Positions 1 through 12,900 of a stretch of 64,000 nucleotides of DNA are shown here, piece by piece. Both the position numbers and the translations under genes were made by a program. Positions within the stretch are counted from its first letter, which is position 1, and each line of letters opens with the position of its first letter. The notes under the pieces were generated by a model. It was not told the origin of the DNA. It did not search any database and saw only the letters and a list, made by a program, of their open reading frames with translations. Source of the stretch: Yamagishiella unicocca (taxonomy: Eukaryota; Chlorophyta; Chlorophyceae; Chlamydomonadales; Volvocaceae); NCBI GenBank assembly GCA_003116995.1, contig BDSL01000005.1, positions 124,001 to 188,000 on the forward strand, given 5' to 3'.

Positions 1-2621
1 GCCAGGCAGAGGCCAGTGCTAGCTGCCGCGGTGCCGTCCATTGCACGGCCGTGACCCCACGACTCACTGCACGAACTCCTCGGCGTCTAAGAAGGGCTTG
101 AGCACCAGGCCCACCAGCTTGGTGACGTCCGCAAGACTGCATGGGAGCAAGACAGGCAGCGAGGCAGGCAGTGAGGCAGGGACGCAAGGCGGTGCGGTGC
201 GTGGGAGCAAGGCGGCGCCCGCGGCTAATCATTCATTGGTCAGCCACCCGTACGGAGAGCAACCCTACACGTAGGGAGGATTAAGGGAAATAACATTGCT
301 TGCCGAGCGAGAGGCGCAGACAGTATGACAGTTCCGTACCTGTACAGCACACGAACAAACTCGAAGCCAAAGGGGTCATTAGAAGATAGTAGGGAAAGCA
401 GCAGCACTCGGAAGCGGAACTGCGGTGTGCAGGAGGGGAGCGGCCGGGGTGGCGGGAAGCATCATCGGTGCGGCCATGTGCACGGATGGTGCGCAGCAGC
501 AGGTAGTTGAACGGGGTGGGTGCGGCGGATGGCGGTGGACGGAGAGTAGTACGGCGGCAGATGGACCGTAGCACGGCGGCGGACGGACCTGGATGCCGTA
601 GTAGAAGGAAACCCAGGACGAGGTAGCGCCAGTCAGGAAGGCGACATACACTTTCTGCGCGCGCGGAGGGGCGAAGCAGCCATGTGCGAGTCAATATCTG
701 GGCCAGAGCCCCGTACATCCGATCACCAAGCATATGGGTTCGAAAGAATTAGATAAGTTGCGAAACAATACAACATGGGCTATGCGGTTATACCGTGTGG
801 GTTCGACCTGCATGGATGTGTGCGGCCCGTCTATGACTGTGGCTCCGGTACGTACCATTCTTGCGGCCATGTCCTCGAGCGACGCACGAACAATGACGAG
901 GACCTGTGTGTCGGGGCATTGGGAGGCAGACGGAGTTGCGACGACAAGTTGAACCGCCAGCTGTCTATCTGGCACGGAGTAAGCATCTCCCACTTCGAGA
1001 GGGCCTTTGAAAGCCCAAGACGCAACCCGAAATTTAACCCAGGCCCCGTGCGCTCGATGTTAAGCAACCCCACTACCCTCTCCGGTTCTGTACGACACCC
1101 GCAGGTCACCCTGTACGGCACCCACCCTGATCTCGCTCTCTAATAATGCCACCAGTTCGTCCACGTTGCTGTCCGACATCGCGTCGACCATGCGCCCAAG
1201 GTACTCGGAGTAGCGCTCCAGCTCCGCGTCGATGTTCCTGACCGCTCTGCGGACCAAGTAGCGGGGCGATTGCATCAGCACTCTATCTGGGGCGGTACAA
1301 ATGGCGCTAGCAAACACTCTTCTACGCAGTGGATGGATTCCGTGCGCTGGCTCGCCCAGGTGTCAGGGTTATGGTTGGACTGCAACTGCTTGGTGCATAC
1401 ACGTGAATGCACATAGCTCGTTGCTGCTGCTGCCGCCGCGAGCAGAAGCGGGAAGAGGAGGGCCCACGACACGCGCCCTGCCTCGCTCGCTCCACCGCAC
1501 GCAAAACGCCCACCACGCAGCAGTCAGGAAGGAGACCTGCTTACCGGTCTATGGCGCTCTCCACGGCAGTGCCGTACGCCTCAATCACAACAATACTGAG
1601 CTGCCGCAGCGCAATGGCTACGGGATCCTGCCCCAGCACCACGTACTGGGCGAAGGCGGCATCGGCGGCAACCGCTGCCCCGACGGCCGCCCCAGCAGGG
1701 CCCGGGCCGCTACCCGGAATGGCGCCCACCCGGCGGAACATCGACAAGTCCGCCGGCGAGAAGACCCCGGGCTTGAGGCCGCCGCCGCCCGGAAAGCCGG
1801 GTATGAAGGTGAGGCCAGGCAGGGGACCGGCTGGCTCAAGGGAGGGTTTTATTGGCAGTGCCAGGGTTGGGGCGGAAGGGAGTCAGGAGCGGTTGACTAG
1901 CCTGCAGGCCCAGACGGCCCTCACTCCAGCGAACCGCGAGAAAATAAGATAATAGTAGACAGTATGCCAAGTCGACTGATGGCGCGTGGGATGGGGGTAT
2001 CGTGGCCTGGGTAGTAATGCGGGCTGTGTCGACTGTCGTGTTGCAAGCCGGTCCGGGATTTGCTGCGCACCAGCCACGCAGCCACACGAATGATGCCGGG
2101 GATCTCACCTTTGACAACGGAAAGCAGCTCGCGGGCGGCAGCAGAGTCCTCTCCCGGGACACTCCACAGCTGCTCGTGGTCGGCATCATGAGCCAGCTGC
2201 GCCGGCAGGCAGGCAGGTACGGGCGGCGGAACATACCTCGTGAGGATGGCAAATTAGACTTGAGGTGGAGGTAACAAACGTTTTTTTAGCAACGCGGTGT
2301 GTTCTAAAACGCTACTAATAACACAAAACAAGGTACTACTACTGCCCGGTTGAAGGTGCCAGCAGGAGGCGGTGCAATGGTCAACGCCTTGCCGCCTACA
2401 TTTGCCGTGTCCGCGGCGGCAGCGGCAGCCCCTAGGGTCCTTGATCCATTGGTGGGTTGCACGTCCACGCCATGCGCCAGGCCCGCGAGGCAGCATAGCC
2501 CCTGCAGCGCCAGCAGCGCCAGCAGCGCTCCCCCGCGCCGGGTCGCTAGCGGGGTTCGGCTGGTCCTGTGGCGCCGCTGCGGGCCCCAGAAGCCCACGTC
2601 TGGACAGCGGTGCTGCACCAT
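1..2621 (-). CDS. Gene A: secreted helical protein, A-D family, 3' end beyond window
   Basis: Eight exons are visible: 2400-2621, 2109-2196, 1545-1830, 1126-1237, 856-903, 589-654, 340-419 and 68-136. All junctions are GT-AG and all phases agree. The last exon ends with a GTGAGT donor, so the gene continues past position 1. The ATG at 2621 is chosen because it matches the start of paralogue B. Residues 1 to about 55 form an n-region (MVQHRCPDVGF) and a hydrophobic core (ALLALLALQGLCCLAGLAHG), i.e. a signal peptide. Later exons encode a GPLPGL-IPGFPG segment, a helix (DPVAIALRQLSIVVIEAYGT), a helix starting NIDAELERYSEYL, the short VLVIVRASLEDMAARM exon and a W/Y-containing helix. Exons 5 to 8 are exactly as long as those of B (48, 66, 80 and 69 nt). 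Function is unknown. No stop or frameshift is seen, so it is probably intact. Confidence 0.68.
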
Positions 2622-4692
2622 CCTACTCGGCTGTCGTGCTGCAACCATAGCAGGTTGTTCGGGAATGGTTGGGGCCGAAATTAGCAAGGGCAGACCACTA
2701 TTTGCAGCACTAGGAGCTCAGGCCGGAAAATTACCGACGCATCATGCCCACGCGACTTTCAATATACTTCTAGCGCTTAGCGTAAATAGAAGGTCTTCCG
2801 AGGCAGTAATCGTGCAGTGCAAAGGCGGTAGTTAGGAAAGTATGAACGGAGAGGCGTTCTTGAGCGGTACCATTACTACTACGGCCATGTACCCCTTACG
2901 TAATGGGGTTATGTTCACATCAACCGCGGCCTTGCACGATGCCAGCAGCTGGCAGTGTCTCTACCTTGTGCTGGTGGCAGCCAGGACTACGTATAGCAGC
3001 TTGGTGACTTCGTTGCGCGACCAGTTAGGTCTGCGTGGTTCGTCGCGTGTTCCTCGTGTTCTGGCTGCACCTGCCTCTTCGCGATCAGATTGAGTCGCGT
3101 TGGCGGCCCCGGTCGGACTGGACCGGTCGGACTGGCCCGGTGAGAGGAAGCGGATCGATCGCTCCAATGATTACCGCCATGTTAGGCATGTCGCGCTGAC
3201 GTTGGTGGTTTGCCTCGTATCGTCATGGTCGTATGCGAGAGTGCGCATCGCACCGCACCGCACTTACTTGGGCGCCCGCTCCTGCCTAGCTGCCTAGCAG
3301 ACGACTGAGCAGGGACTCAACAGCAGCTAGCGCCACAAAACCGCTGGGGCATTTGCTGCCTAGAAGTCGCGATTGCAACCTCCGTTGGTTGGCAAGACTT
3401 GAGGGGCAATTGTCGCGGCCGCCGCATATGTATGCACGGATATGGCAGCAGCAGCAGTGAAGTGTTTTGGACAGAAGGTCGAGGCCAGAGCGAGGCAGGC
3501 TTGCCCTGATCTCGGTCGTGCCGACCCCCAACACCATCGATCCTCTCAACTCCACTTTTCACACTGTGAACGAATATGCTGCTGGGCTGGCTGGGGGTCC
3601 GCAACGGCCTGTCCAAGCTTTTGCTGCGGCGGTGCTTGATGCACGTGGCCATTCGTCCTGGAGGCGCAGGTTCCTCTTTACTAGTGATGCGTATCGCGGC
3701 TGCCGCCATGTTGCTGCAGCAATTGGAGCGCGCGGGTGGCTGTCAGGCCCCACAGCAGGCTTCGGCCGTCGCGGACACTAGGTCGTGCTGTTCGTGCTTT
3801 CCTGGCTGGCACTCGTGGCCGACTCCAGGCCTGACTGTCGCGCGCTGTCGTTAGCGCTCAGGCTACAACTGACCAGGTCGTAGACACGTTAGCCGCAGGT
3901 GAACGCCGCAAGTCGCTATCTCTTCCGGGTTCTGCCTTGGGTGTCCTGACTCCCGACCGAAGCGCGACCCACAGCTGCACTGTTACTTGCGGGGCAACAA
4001 ATGCTCGCCCGCCACTGTTTTTACACGTCTGTAACTGGGCACCTAGTGCGAGAGGATACATTGAGCACGGCCGGGAATGCCAGGCGTGGCATCCGGCGCG
4101 TGCTAAGGCGGCGGAGGCTCTGTGGGCCCGATGTGCGCACCTAATCCCTGCGGCTCCGATCGTGAGCCAGCTACCACCTAACACCGAAAGTTACCAGACG
4201 GTATAAGATGGCGTCCGTTACTTAGTGTCAACGAACCATACCTAACAACACACTTGCGAGATATTTCACTCCAACTGTCATGCCCAGATACGCATTTCTG
4301 GAGCGGCACCGAAACCATGACTAATGCCCGCGAATCGTTCATGCCGGCGCTGGGGCATGACATGGCGGCAGGTGGCGGGAGTTGAGCAGTATCAGCCGCA
4401 CTGCCCCGTGGCGCTGCTGCTGTCGGCCTGAGTGCTGCACGTTCGCGTGTTTGCGTTTTCGAGTCTGTTGGCATACGTGGCCGGTGGCCCGCCCTTACAT
4501 ATGATCATGCGTTGATTGTTTGGGAAGGGCCCGCTCCGTAGGGTCACATCGAGCCCCAGGGTAAAAGCCCCTGCCGGAGGCCTCAACTGCTGGACCGATC
4601 AGGCCTTGTTACTTTTGTTGCGTTCTTCCATTGCTACTTGCGTTACCATCTGCTTGCTAACCGTAGATTGTTGTAAAACGTGCAGACGGTTA

Positions 4693-4697
4693 TTACA
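4693..4697 (-). terminator. Candidate TGTAA polyadenylation signal, gene B
   Basis: TTACA on the plus strand, 586 bases past the stop of B. Volvocine 3' UTRs are often several hundred bases, so the distance is acceptable. Confidence 0.3.
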
Positions 4698-5060
4698 GTT
4701 ACTCCGAAAATCCATGGGCGGTCACGCTCGTTACTCGCCATACTCTTGACAAGAAATTGCGTGTCGCTCAAGCACTCTGTTAATTATATTAAAAAAACTT
4801 TAAAGTAAATGGTGTCCTCTGGAGACCTACTTCATCGCGCACAACAAACGAACACGACTCTTAGGCACGACAGCACGTCATCAGGCTGCGAGACGTACGG
4901 ACTATGTGCAAATGCCGGCGGGTCGGGTAGGTGGGCACTGGGTTCGGACAGTTTAGGGGCTATGGACGATGCGCGCTACGTTTGCAGACGTAATGGCGTC
5001 CGTCCGCGCATCTGCTGGTACCGACTGGTACCGGCTGAGGAACTAATTAACCAAGCGACG

Positions 5061-5111
5061 GCGGGGTACCGTGGATTTGAACACGGTCACGCGACAGCCC
5101 AAGCACCCCGC
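5061..5111. repeat. Nested inverted repeat resembling a tRNA acceptor and T arm
   Basis: Terminal GCGGGGT (5061-5067) pairs perfectly with ACCCCGC (5105-5111). Inside it ACCGTG pairs with CACGGT around an 8-base loop. On the minus strand the loop reads TTCAAATC, close to a tRNA T loop or Pol III B box. At 51 bp it is too short for a tRNA and lacks D and anticodon arms. Confidence 0.45.
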
Positions 5112-5282
5112 ACCAATTCGCTGCAAGGCGCTAATAACCAAAATCTGTTTCCCGCATCCACCTGTAATACGATGGAAAACGTCGATTACGTACGTCCAGA
5201 ACGCCAAAACCATTTTCCCTATAAGCCGCGAACCAACGTCCTGATGGCACACATACCACACACGTGCACATGTGCGCAATCA

Positions 5283-8200
5283 TCACTTGTCGGAGCCACC
5301 GGCGGCGCGGCTCCGGAGCATCTGAGCCAGCCGCTCCAGCGCGTCTATCCGCCCCCCGGGTCCGCCCCCGGGTGGCGCCCCGGCGGGCACCCGCAGCGCC
5401 TGCGCCACGTTCTCTCGTGCCGCCTGGGCCGCCTTCAGGAGCGCCTCCACGTTCTCGCCGGTGCCCAGCTGCGGCGGCAAGCGGCACGTGCATGTAGCTT
5501 GGAAACGAAAAAGCTAATACGAAAAAGCTGCCGCTCAAAGCCCAGAAGCGATTGCATCATGTGACAAAACGTTTACATTTAAAACGCAGAAGCAAATGTA
5601 TAATAAAATTGTACGGGCCGACACTGTGGAGTCGTTGAAAGCAGGACTCGTGGGTTTGCTAAAGCTCCTGAGGCTTACCTTCTGGGTGAACGCCGTTATC
5701 CGGTCAATGATGGCCTGCAGATTCTTGCCGCTGCCAAAGCGGTTCTGAAATTATCGTGCAATGTGTGATGTCAAGTCCGGGGAACGAGAGGGCATCATCG
5801 TCACCGGGTTGGAATGGGAGCTACTAGTGTGAGAAGGATGGGGATTGAGAGCTACTAGTGTGATGCATGGCGCTGTGGGAATCCGCGCATCAGGACGTTT
5901 GCGTAGCGGCTGGCAGACAGGCAGGACGCTGTACGGCAGTACGGCAGTAGCAGGACCACGTGATGGGCCCTCACGTACGTTGAGGGTGGCGACCGGTGTA
6001 ACGGTGAAGCGGTTGCGCTCGTCCACGTAGGCGTTAAATACGATCTTGTACAGCTCATTGAAGAAGCGCCTAAATAGGCAGAACGGAACGGATAGGCGAA
6101 GTAAGTGGGGACACTCAGGTACGTGTGGCCTAAGATCCCTCCATTCTGGGCGAGTGTGTCACTCACTGCTCGAACTTGAAGGCGGTGATGAAGGGCTTCA
6201 GCAGTAGGCCAACCAACCTTACAACGTCTCCCAAACTGCGGAACGAGCAGGAGTGCGTTGGGGGTCAGTCGTTGTGTCGGTTAAGTTCGGTGCCAACCAG
6301 CAGGCGGCGGCTAGTTAGCCAACAAGGACAAATGCGGTGTGTCACCCTACCCCAGAAGCACTAGCTGGCCGCTGTGACAGTTCCTACTACTACGATGAAT
6401 TCGTTGGTCTGGAAAGGTTACAGGGACCCAAAGTCCGAGAAGTAGGCAGTATTACAGGGACCCACTGGAGCCCATACGTTATCGCTGGAGAAGGACGGCG
6501 AAAGAGACAGGCGGCGGTGCAGACACGGGTGGCAACGCATTGGACAGGTTCGTACATGGCGTACAGTTGCACGGCGCGACGCGAGCTGCATGGGTTGCTT
6601 ACCTGTACAGCACTCGGTTGAGCTCAACTTGGACTGGGTCGTTGGAGAAGTTGATGTTGATCGTCAACGTGCTGAACCGGTACTGGATGGATGGGAAGCC
6701 GGGATGGCATGAACAGGCGGCAGCTTAATTTAGGCGTCAGTTGGCGCAAACATACGTACGTACATAAACGCGAGTAATCGCTGTCCATACCTGGATACCG
6801 TAGAACCACGACGTCCAAGCCGACGTGGCCGCGGTAAGGAACTTCACGTAAGCGACCTGCGAGGTGGAATAAAGGGAGGGTTCATTCGATGCATGGATAC
6901 GGATGTATGGGCCGGGAGGGTCACACGGAACGTTTCCATAACCGCGCACTCAAAACGCATTTGCCTAGGGCCCACTGTATGGTCTGGGCCCACTGTATGG
7001 TCTGGGGCCCACTGTAGCATTCATTACTTCTACGTGTGCCCCGCGCGCCACTGATGGAGGGCGGAATAAGCGGCACGGAATGCACCCCTTTGCTGCCGCA
7101 TGTGTGGGACCTTACATCTCGGGCGCTCATGTCCTTGAGGGCCGCCCTCGCGATGACCAGCGCCTGCGTGGACCCGGGGGGCGGGGGCCGGTCGTCTGAC
7201 GTTGACTCGGCGCTGGCAGGCACCGAATCCCTCCCTCGGACCCAGGGAGACGGCCCCACCTACCCGGATCTGCCTCTGCACCGCCGCTAGCTGCTCCTGC
7301 GCATCGGCCTTGGACAGCGCCTTGGCTTCTCGCTTCAGGAAGGCCGAGTAGCGCTTCAGCTGTGCATCAATAGCGCTGACACCTCTGTGCCGCCGTACAC
7401 CGCGGCCCGCGACAGCGATGCGTGACGCCACCATGCAGCAGCAGGGCAGCATGCAGGGCAAGGCCGTTGGATAGCGGTTAATTCAGTTGTGGCGCGAGGA
7501 CGTCAGCCGCGGAAAGATGCTGCCGACGTTTGGTTAAGCTTTGTCGCGTCTTGGGCAATCGCGCGCACCTCTTGATGGAGTTCTGTACGGACGTGCCGTA
7601 CGCCTGAATGGCGACGATGCTCAGCTGCCTCAGCGCAATGGCCACTGGGTCGGTGCCCTGCACCACGTACGTCGCGAAGCCCACAGCACCCGCGGCCTCA
7701 GCGGCGCCCAGCGCGCCCATGCGGCCCAGCATGCCCAGAGAGCCGCGGGAGAGGGTCCCCGGCAGGCGGCCGCCGGCTCCAGGGAAGCCGGGGATCAGCG
7801 TGAGGCCCGGCAGGGGTCCACCTGCGTCCGCAGACCAGCAGGATGCGAGCTTTTGCGTTTACGGATTTCAAGGGTTTTTGGGGGGCGGACAAAAGAGGGG
7901 GTGATTTGAAATGAAGTGGGGTAGTATATGGGATTATGGATAGGCTGCCCCTCTGGACCGCCGGGCCTACCCAGCCGCCACCCACCCAGGACGGACTGTA
8001 GCAGCTTCCGGGACCCAGCGTCTCCCGGAAGCTCGTCCAGGTCCAGCTCATCCAGGTCGGGGGAGCCGTGGGTCCAGGCCTGTACGGAAGGGGCGGCCGC
8101 CGGGGACGCGCGCACACACGTCGAGATGGAGCGTCAGAAAAACACAAGCAAAGCAAGGAACCCTTGCGTGGGTTTTGATGCCGGTCGCCGGAAGGGATCC

Positions 8201-8645
8201 GTCCTTTGTTTGTGGGAGCCCCATCCAGGCAGTTGCCCCGTGTCCTCCTCCCCCAGCAGCTGATGGCCCCCTGCTTGCTCTCCTCCCGCCAGTGGCTGCC
8301 ACCCGGGGACCCTCCTGCCGTCATGGCTACCTGCCGGCGTAGGTCCGCCTGTTCAGGGCTGGAGTGCCGACAGTCATTGTAACGTATCCTAATCTGGAGC
8401 GGGCACGCACCCACCTGCTGCTGCTGCTGAGGTCCAACCTCTCCCGGATCGAGGGGCGACTCCAGTATGCTGTGGCTGGGTTGCACGTCCACGCCATGCG
8501 CCAGGCCCACTAGGCAGCACAGCCCCTGCATCGCCAGCAGCGCCAGCAGCGCTCCTCCGCGCCGGGTCGCTAGCGGGGTTCGGCTGGTCCTGTGGCGCCG
8601 CTGCGGGCCCCAGAAGCCCACGTCTGGACAGCGGTGCTGCATCAT
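5283..8645 (-). CDS. Gene B: secreted helical protein, A-D family (426 aa)
   Basis: Eleven exons with fully consistent phases: 8415-8645, 7986-8079, 7569-7821, 7264-7384, 7116-7163, 6791-6856, 6603-6682, 6167-6235, 6003-6069, 5679-5744 and 5283-5468. They total 1281 nt, or 426 residues plus stop. The signal peptide core is ALLALLAMQGLCCLVGLAHG. It is followed by a short acidic exon (DLDELDLDELPGD), a GPLPGLTLIPGFPG segment and a helix (DPVAIALRQLSIVAIQAYGT). Next come SAIDAQLKRYSAFL and ALVIARAALKDMSARD, then a Trp-rich helix, and a C-terminal helix (ENVEALLKAAQAARENVAQ) ending in GGSDK. Unlike C and D it has no P domain and no Gly-rich tract. The likely destination is the secretory pathway or outside the cell. 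Function is unknown. A TGTAA motif on this strand lies 586 bases past the stop. Confidence 0.72.
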
Positions 8646-9907
8646 CCTGTTTCCTGTGCTCGTGTACTGCTGACAGGCTGCTGTCCAGTAAGGATGATCT
8701 ATCGGGGCAGGCAGTCGCGACCTCGCGAGGTGCGCTTCCAAGCACAATGTTTGCTTCTTTACTTTGCGCCCTGCTAATTGCTCGCTTGAACCCTGAAGCC
8801 TTCAATTGCTGCGGCTGAGATCACACGATAGATGAAGTCACGCAGCTGGGCTGTGAGCGGATGTCGCGATTAGGTGTCGTTGACCCGTGTAACCGGTCTT
8901 GAAGTGCCGCCGTGGGTTTGATCACACGGCAAGTGGAGAGTTCTTCTTCTCCTTCTTCTTTTGATCTTGCTGCTGCCTCGCTTGTGCACACAGCGTCTCC
9001 TACCTTGGTTGACTGGGTGGCAGTGCCGATGGTGACTAACCGTCCTCCCCTCCATCGGAAGTTCACCAACCCCAGGGCAAAGGCATCCAATCGGCCGCTC
9101 CAAGAGAATCGCGGCGCGTATGTCCGACATGCAGGATCAGCGCCAATGCATGTCGGACTGTGAGACTTCGCCAACTTCCTCCTGCCGGTCCCGGAGCTGC
9201 ACCTGCTGCTGCCCAACGCGCAGCGCGAACTGCTCTCTATTGCTTGCCAGGGTTATCCATCCTTGAGGGGCAACTCTTACCACTATCAGGCGCATACGTA
9301 CAACAAGCTGTCATCGCAACAGTAGTTTACAACGGAATCAGCATTGGATGCAGCCGCCTGTGTGAGATGAAGCCTGACGGACCTGTGGGCAGCTGCACAC
9401 GGGCAAGATAGAGGGCACTCACACCCACCTAGGCGCTTGCTGGCCGCGTTTCGAGGTCCCCGCAGGACTACCCAATCGTCCGCCTAAGCAGACACACGGC
9501 TCCTGCCAGGAGTACTCGCGGCTGCAGCTAGCGGGAGCTTGCGAGGCTGTTCACTCCCCGGTGAGTCTTGGAAGCGGCGACAATGCAACTGCTGCTTCAT
9601 CTACCCGAAGCTCAGAAGGCAAGCAACTAGTCATGGAGCTGCTGCATCGCAATTGTCACAAACGAAACAGCCGATAGACGTGCTCGCTCTGCCGGTAGTA
9701 TGAAGCACGCACTAGCTATCAACTCAACCATCACGTGTATCATTGCGGCGGCAGGCACCGGTTGATAGCGCGCCACGTAGCACCTGCTAAGTGGGTTGAA
9801 GGGCGCAATTAGGCAAGATGACCCGCTAGCCGAAATTAGTGAGACCTGGCACCTCCCTCCTTTCCTCCCCTCGCCGCACGCTTGGTCTCAGAGCGAGGAG
9901 CGTGGCC
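8646..9907. other. Divergent spacer between genes B and C
   Basis: It must hold both promoters of the inverted A-B / C-D cluster. No clear TATA box or inverted duplication was found. A TCTTCTTCTCCTTC tract sits near 8940. No supported coding exon. Confidence 0.55.
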
Positions 9908-12900
9908 ATGACGCGAGTGCCCCCGGCCGCGTTGTTGCGGCTGGTAGTCAGTGCCGTGGTGCTGGTGCTGCTGGCAGAGGCTCCGGGCCAAGTCAACGCC
10001 CTCAACGGAACGACTCCGTTAGGTGCCGCCGCCAGCGCAGCTATAGCCGACGAGGTGGGCGCCTTCCGTGCTGCCAACGGCAGCGGAACGGCCGCCCCTG
10101 AGGCGGCCACCTTCACCGCCGCCAGTGGCGGCATGTCTGCATTCAGCGCCGTCAGCGGCACGGCCCCGTTCGGGGCCGTCAGCAGCTTCACCAACGGAAC
10201 CCTGGTGGCTGCCCCCGTCGAGGTGAGCCCCGCCGGCTTGGCGGGACCGACCCAGCGGGTCGGCCGCCACGTGACAATTCCGTTGGGCGTGCGTGTACCT
10301 TGAGCGCAAATGCCGCTGCGCAGCACCGCTCCTCACTCAGTCGCTCTTGACGCCAAGCCTCTGTCCACTCACCGATCAACCCTCTGCTGCTGCGCGCCCG
10401 TGGTGTCTACGTCGTCGCTCGCAACTCAAGCCCATCCAACCCAACCCAGTAATGCTAGGCACGCCTCTACCCAACTCCGATTACCTGACTCCATCCGCCG
10501 TGTCGTGCCCTCGCCCGCTCGTCCCTCCTCGCAGTGCGTTGCGTACAGGGCTGGCGGCGGCGACACCGTACGGTCGCGAGACGGCAGTGCAGTGCTGAGC
10601 ACCCTGCTGGTAGGCGACGAGGTGGGGCCGACGGTGGGCGCAGTGGAGGTGCGAGACCTGGAGCTGAGGCACGACCGGCTGGGATCGCTGCTGGTGAGTG
10701 GCTGGCTGGCTAGAGTCGGGAATGAGGGCGCGTTTGCGGGGGTGGCGTTTACGTTCATCGGTTTGCATCATGCCAATCGTCGAGAGGCAGGTTGCCGAGC
10801 TTTATACTGGATGGGCTATCCCATGTGGGCGTGTACGAGTGGCGCGTGTGCGACTGGCTAGGGCAACAACCCCACCAGCCGCCACACATGGCAAACTGCG
10901 GTGACGCCTCCTTGTGTACGTGTGGCGCGACTCCACACCGACCCCATCCAACCCCTTGTACAGATTTCGCTGCACTGGCTGCCGTACGCCGAGGAGGTGG
11001 CGGAAGAGACCCCTCGCGAGCTGGAGGAGGTCGCCAACGCGACAAGCATTCTCAAAGACGTTGGGCAGGTACGGCAGCACGTATGGCAGGCTGGGGCAGC
11101 ACAGCCCGAATTCAACCCTGTAAGCGCCCCTCACTCACTCGCCCGTCCTTGCCGGCTCAGCTCACCGTCACCACCACGCGCCACCTGCCGACACCCCTGG
11201 TTGCCCCATCCGTCTCGGCCCTCCCGCCCGCTCCCACAGGGCGGCTCCGGCGCCAACATGTCTTCCGTCGCCTTCAGCGATGCGACGGAGGCCAGCATCA
11301 TGAAGTCCACTTCCTCTGCCAGCAACGTGAAGGGCACCTTCAGGTGAGCCGCCTGGCTGCTGCCTTGGCAGGAGGGGCCGCCGCCGAGGCAGGAGGGGCC
11401 GCTGCCCCCGCTGCCCCACGTTAGGCAGCTGGGTGACGTGCCTCGCTGCTGCTGTTAAGCTGCAGCCACTGGGCTCCTTCCGTGTGAGCTCCCACGCACG
11501 CGCCCCCCCTGCAGGCCCGCGACGCCCCTCGGCGCCTTCTCCGCGACTGGGCTGCCCAGCCGGGGCCGCTGGATGCTGGTGGTGGAGGACGCGGGAAGCA
11601 GCCGAGCCAAGTAGGGCCAGGGGTGGCGGGGGCCGGGGCGGGTTGGGGGTCGAGCTGGAGATGTTACCTGGCTGGCTGCCAGGGCCAGAGATAGGGCCGA
11701 ATGCCGCCACGTCGGAATGCCGGCATTCAAGGACAGTCCACCAAGCATGTCTCGTGATGCCCTGTTGGCCCCCGTCGGTGCGCGTGGCCCTTGCTTCAAC
11801 CGCCTAGCTACCGCCCCTGGCGTGTCTGCCGCCTCCCCGCAGCACCTCGTTATCGCTGGAGGGCTGGCAGCTGGTGCTGTGCCCTCCGACCAACACCACC
11901 CTGCCAGCGGACTTGCGCGAACAAATGGTGCGTCTCGTGGCTCCGCTGTGGTGGACGCTGCGTGCGGTCGTGTGGTCGTGTCGTGTGCGTCGGATGTGGT
12001 CGTGTCGTGTGCGTCGGATGTGCCTGGCTTCACCGACATCACATGCCGCCGGCGGGTGCAGGCACCGCACCCTTTGCTACTCCCAGCAGGACATTTCGTC
12101 CCTCCTAGCTCCATCCAACCATCCCATCCCAGCATTTTTGGTTGTTGCCTCGCCGCCCCCATTCGCCAGCTATTCTACCCATATCGTGTAACTGAGTCTT
12201 TATGCCACCCACCCCCCAACAGGTGCAGCAGGCGGCAGGCGTGGGCGGGCCCTTCCGGGCGGCAGTGGCGCAAGGGGGTATAGGCGGTCTGTTCACAGCC
12301 GCTCTGTCCCGGCAGCCTCTGGCCAACGCCTTGGGCACGCTCATCACCATCTCGTCCACCATCACCTACAAGACCTACTCGCAGCTGGCGGATGAGGCGG
12401 TGGAGGGTGGGTCGCTGGGTCTGGCGGCGGAGTATGGAACCTTAGACATGAGGGGCCCGGGTACTGCAGCGTCCACAACCTGCGTACCCACCTGGTCATC
12501 GTACCCGCATCCGGACCCGCGCTTTCCAACTAGATACGTTTTCGGTATTATCTTTTTGCATGCATCAAGTGCTTGTTTCTGCGCTCCTGCATGGTCCTCC
12601 CAGCCACCATCGAAGTGGTCCCTCTGGCGCTGCAGGCTTCGTAGCCGCAGTGGATGACGTCCAGACACTTTTCGATTTGCCGTACCAACCCACACCGCTC
12701 ATCGACACCGTCCTGCCCTGGGTGGAGCTGCTGATTGGTGAGGGAGGCAGGGAGGGAGGGAGGCAGGGAGGGAGTGACAACGTGTGGGCGGGGCAAGGGC
12801 TGGAGCAGTAGGCAGGGACCTGCGCGGAGCTCCTGGCACCGCATCAGACGACCCCGTCCATACGACCGGCCGCCGCTGCCGCCCTCCTTCAGGCGGCACC

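Larger units (their letters stand above)
2622..5282. other. Spacer between genes A and B
   Basis: The 5' flank of A and 3' flank of B. Less GC-rich than the genes, with A/T-rich patches near 4750-4810. Short open frames lack splice support and paralogues. Apart from the nested inverted repeat at 5061 and a TGTAA candidate I see nothing assignable. Confidence 0.6.

Noticed and set aside
4809..5564. A 251-codon plus-strand frame between A and B
   Set aside because: Its last part is antisense to the final exon of B. No paralogue or domain supports the rest.
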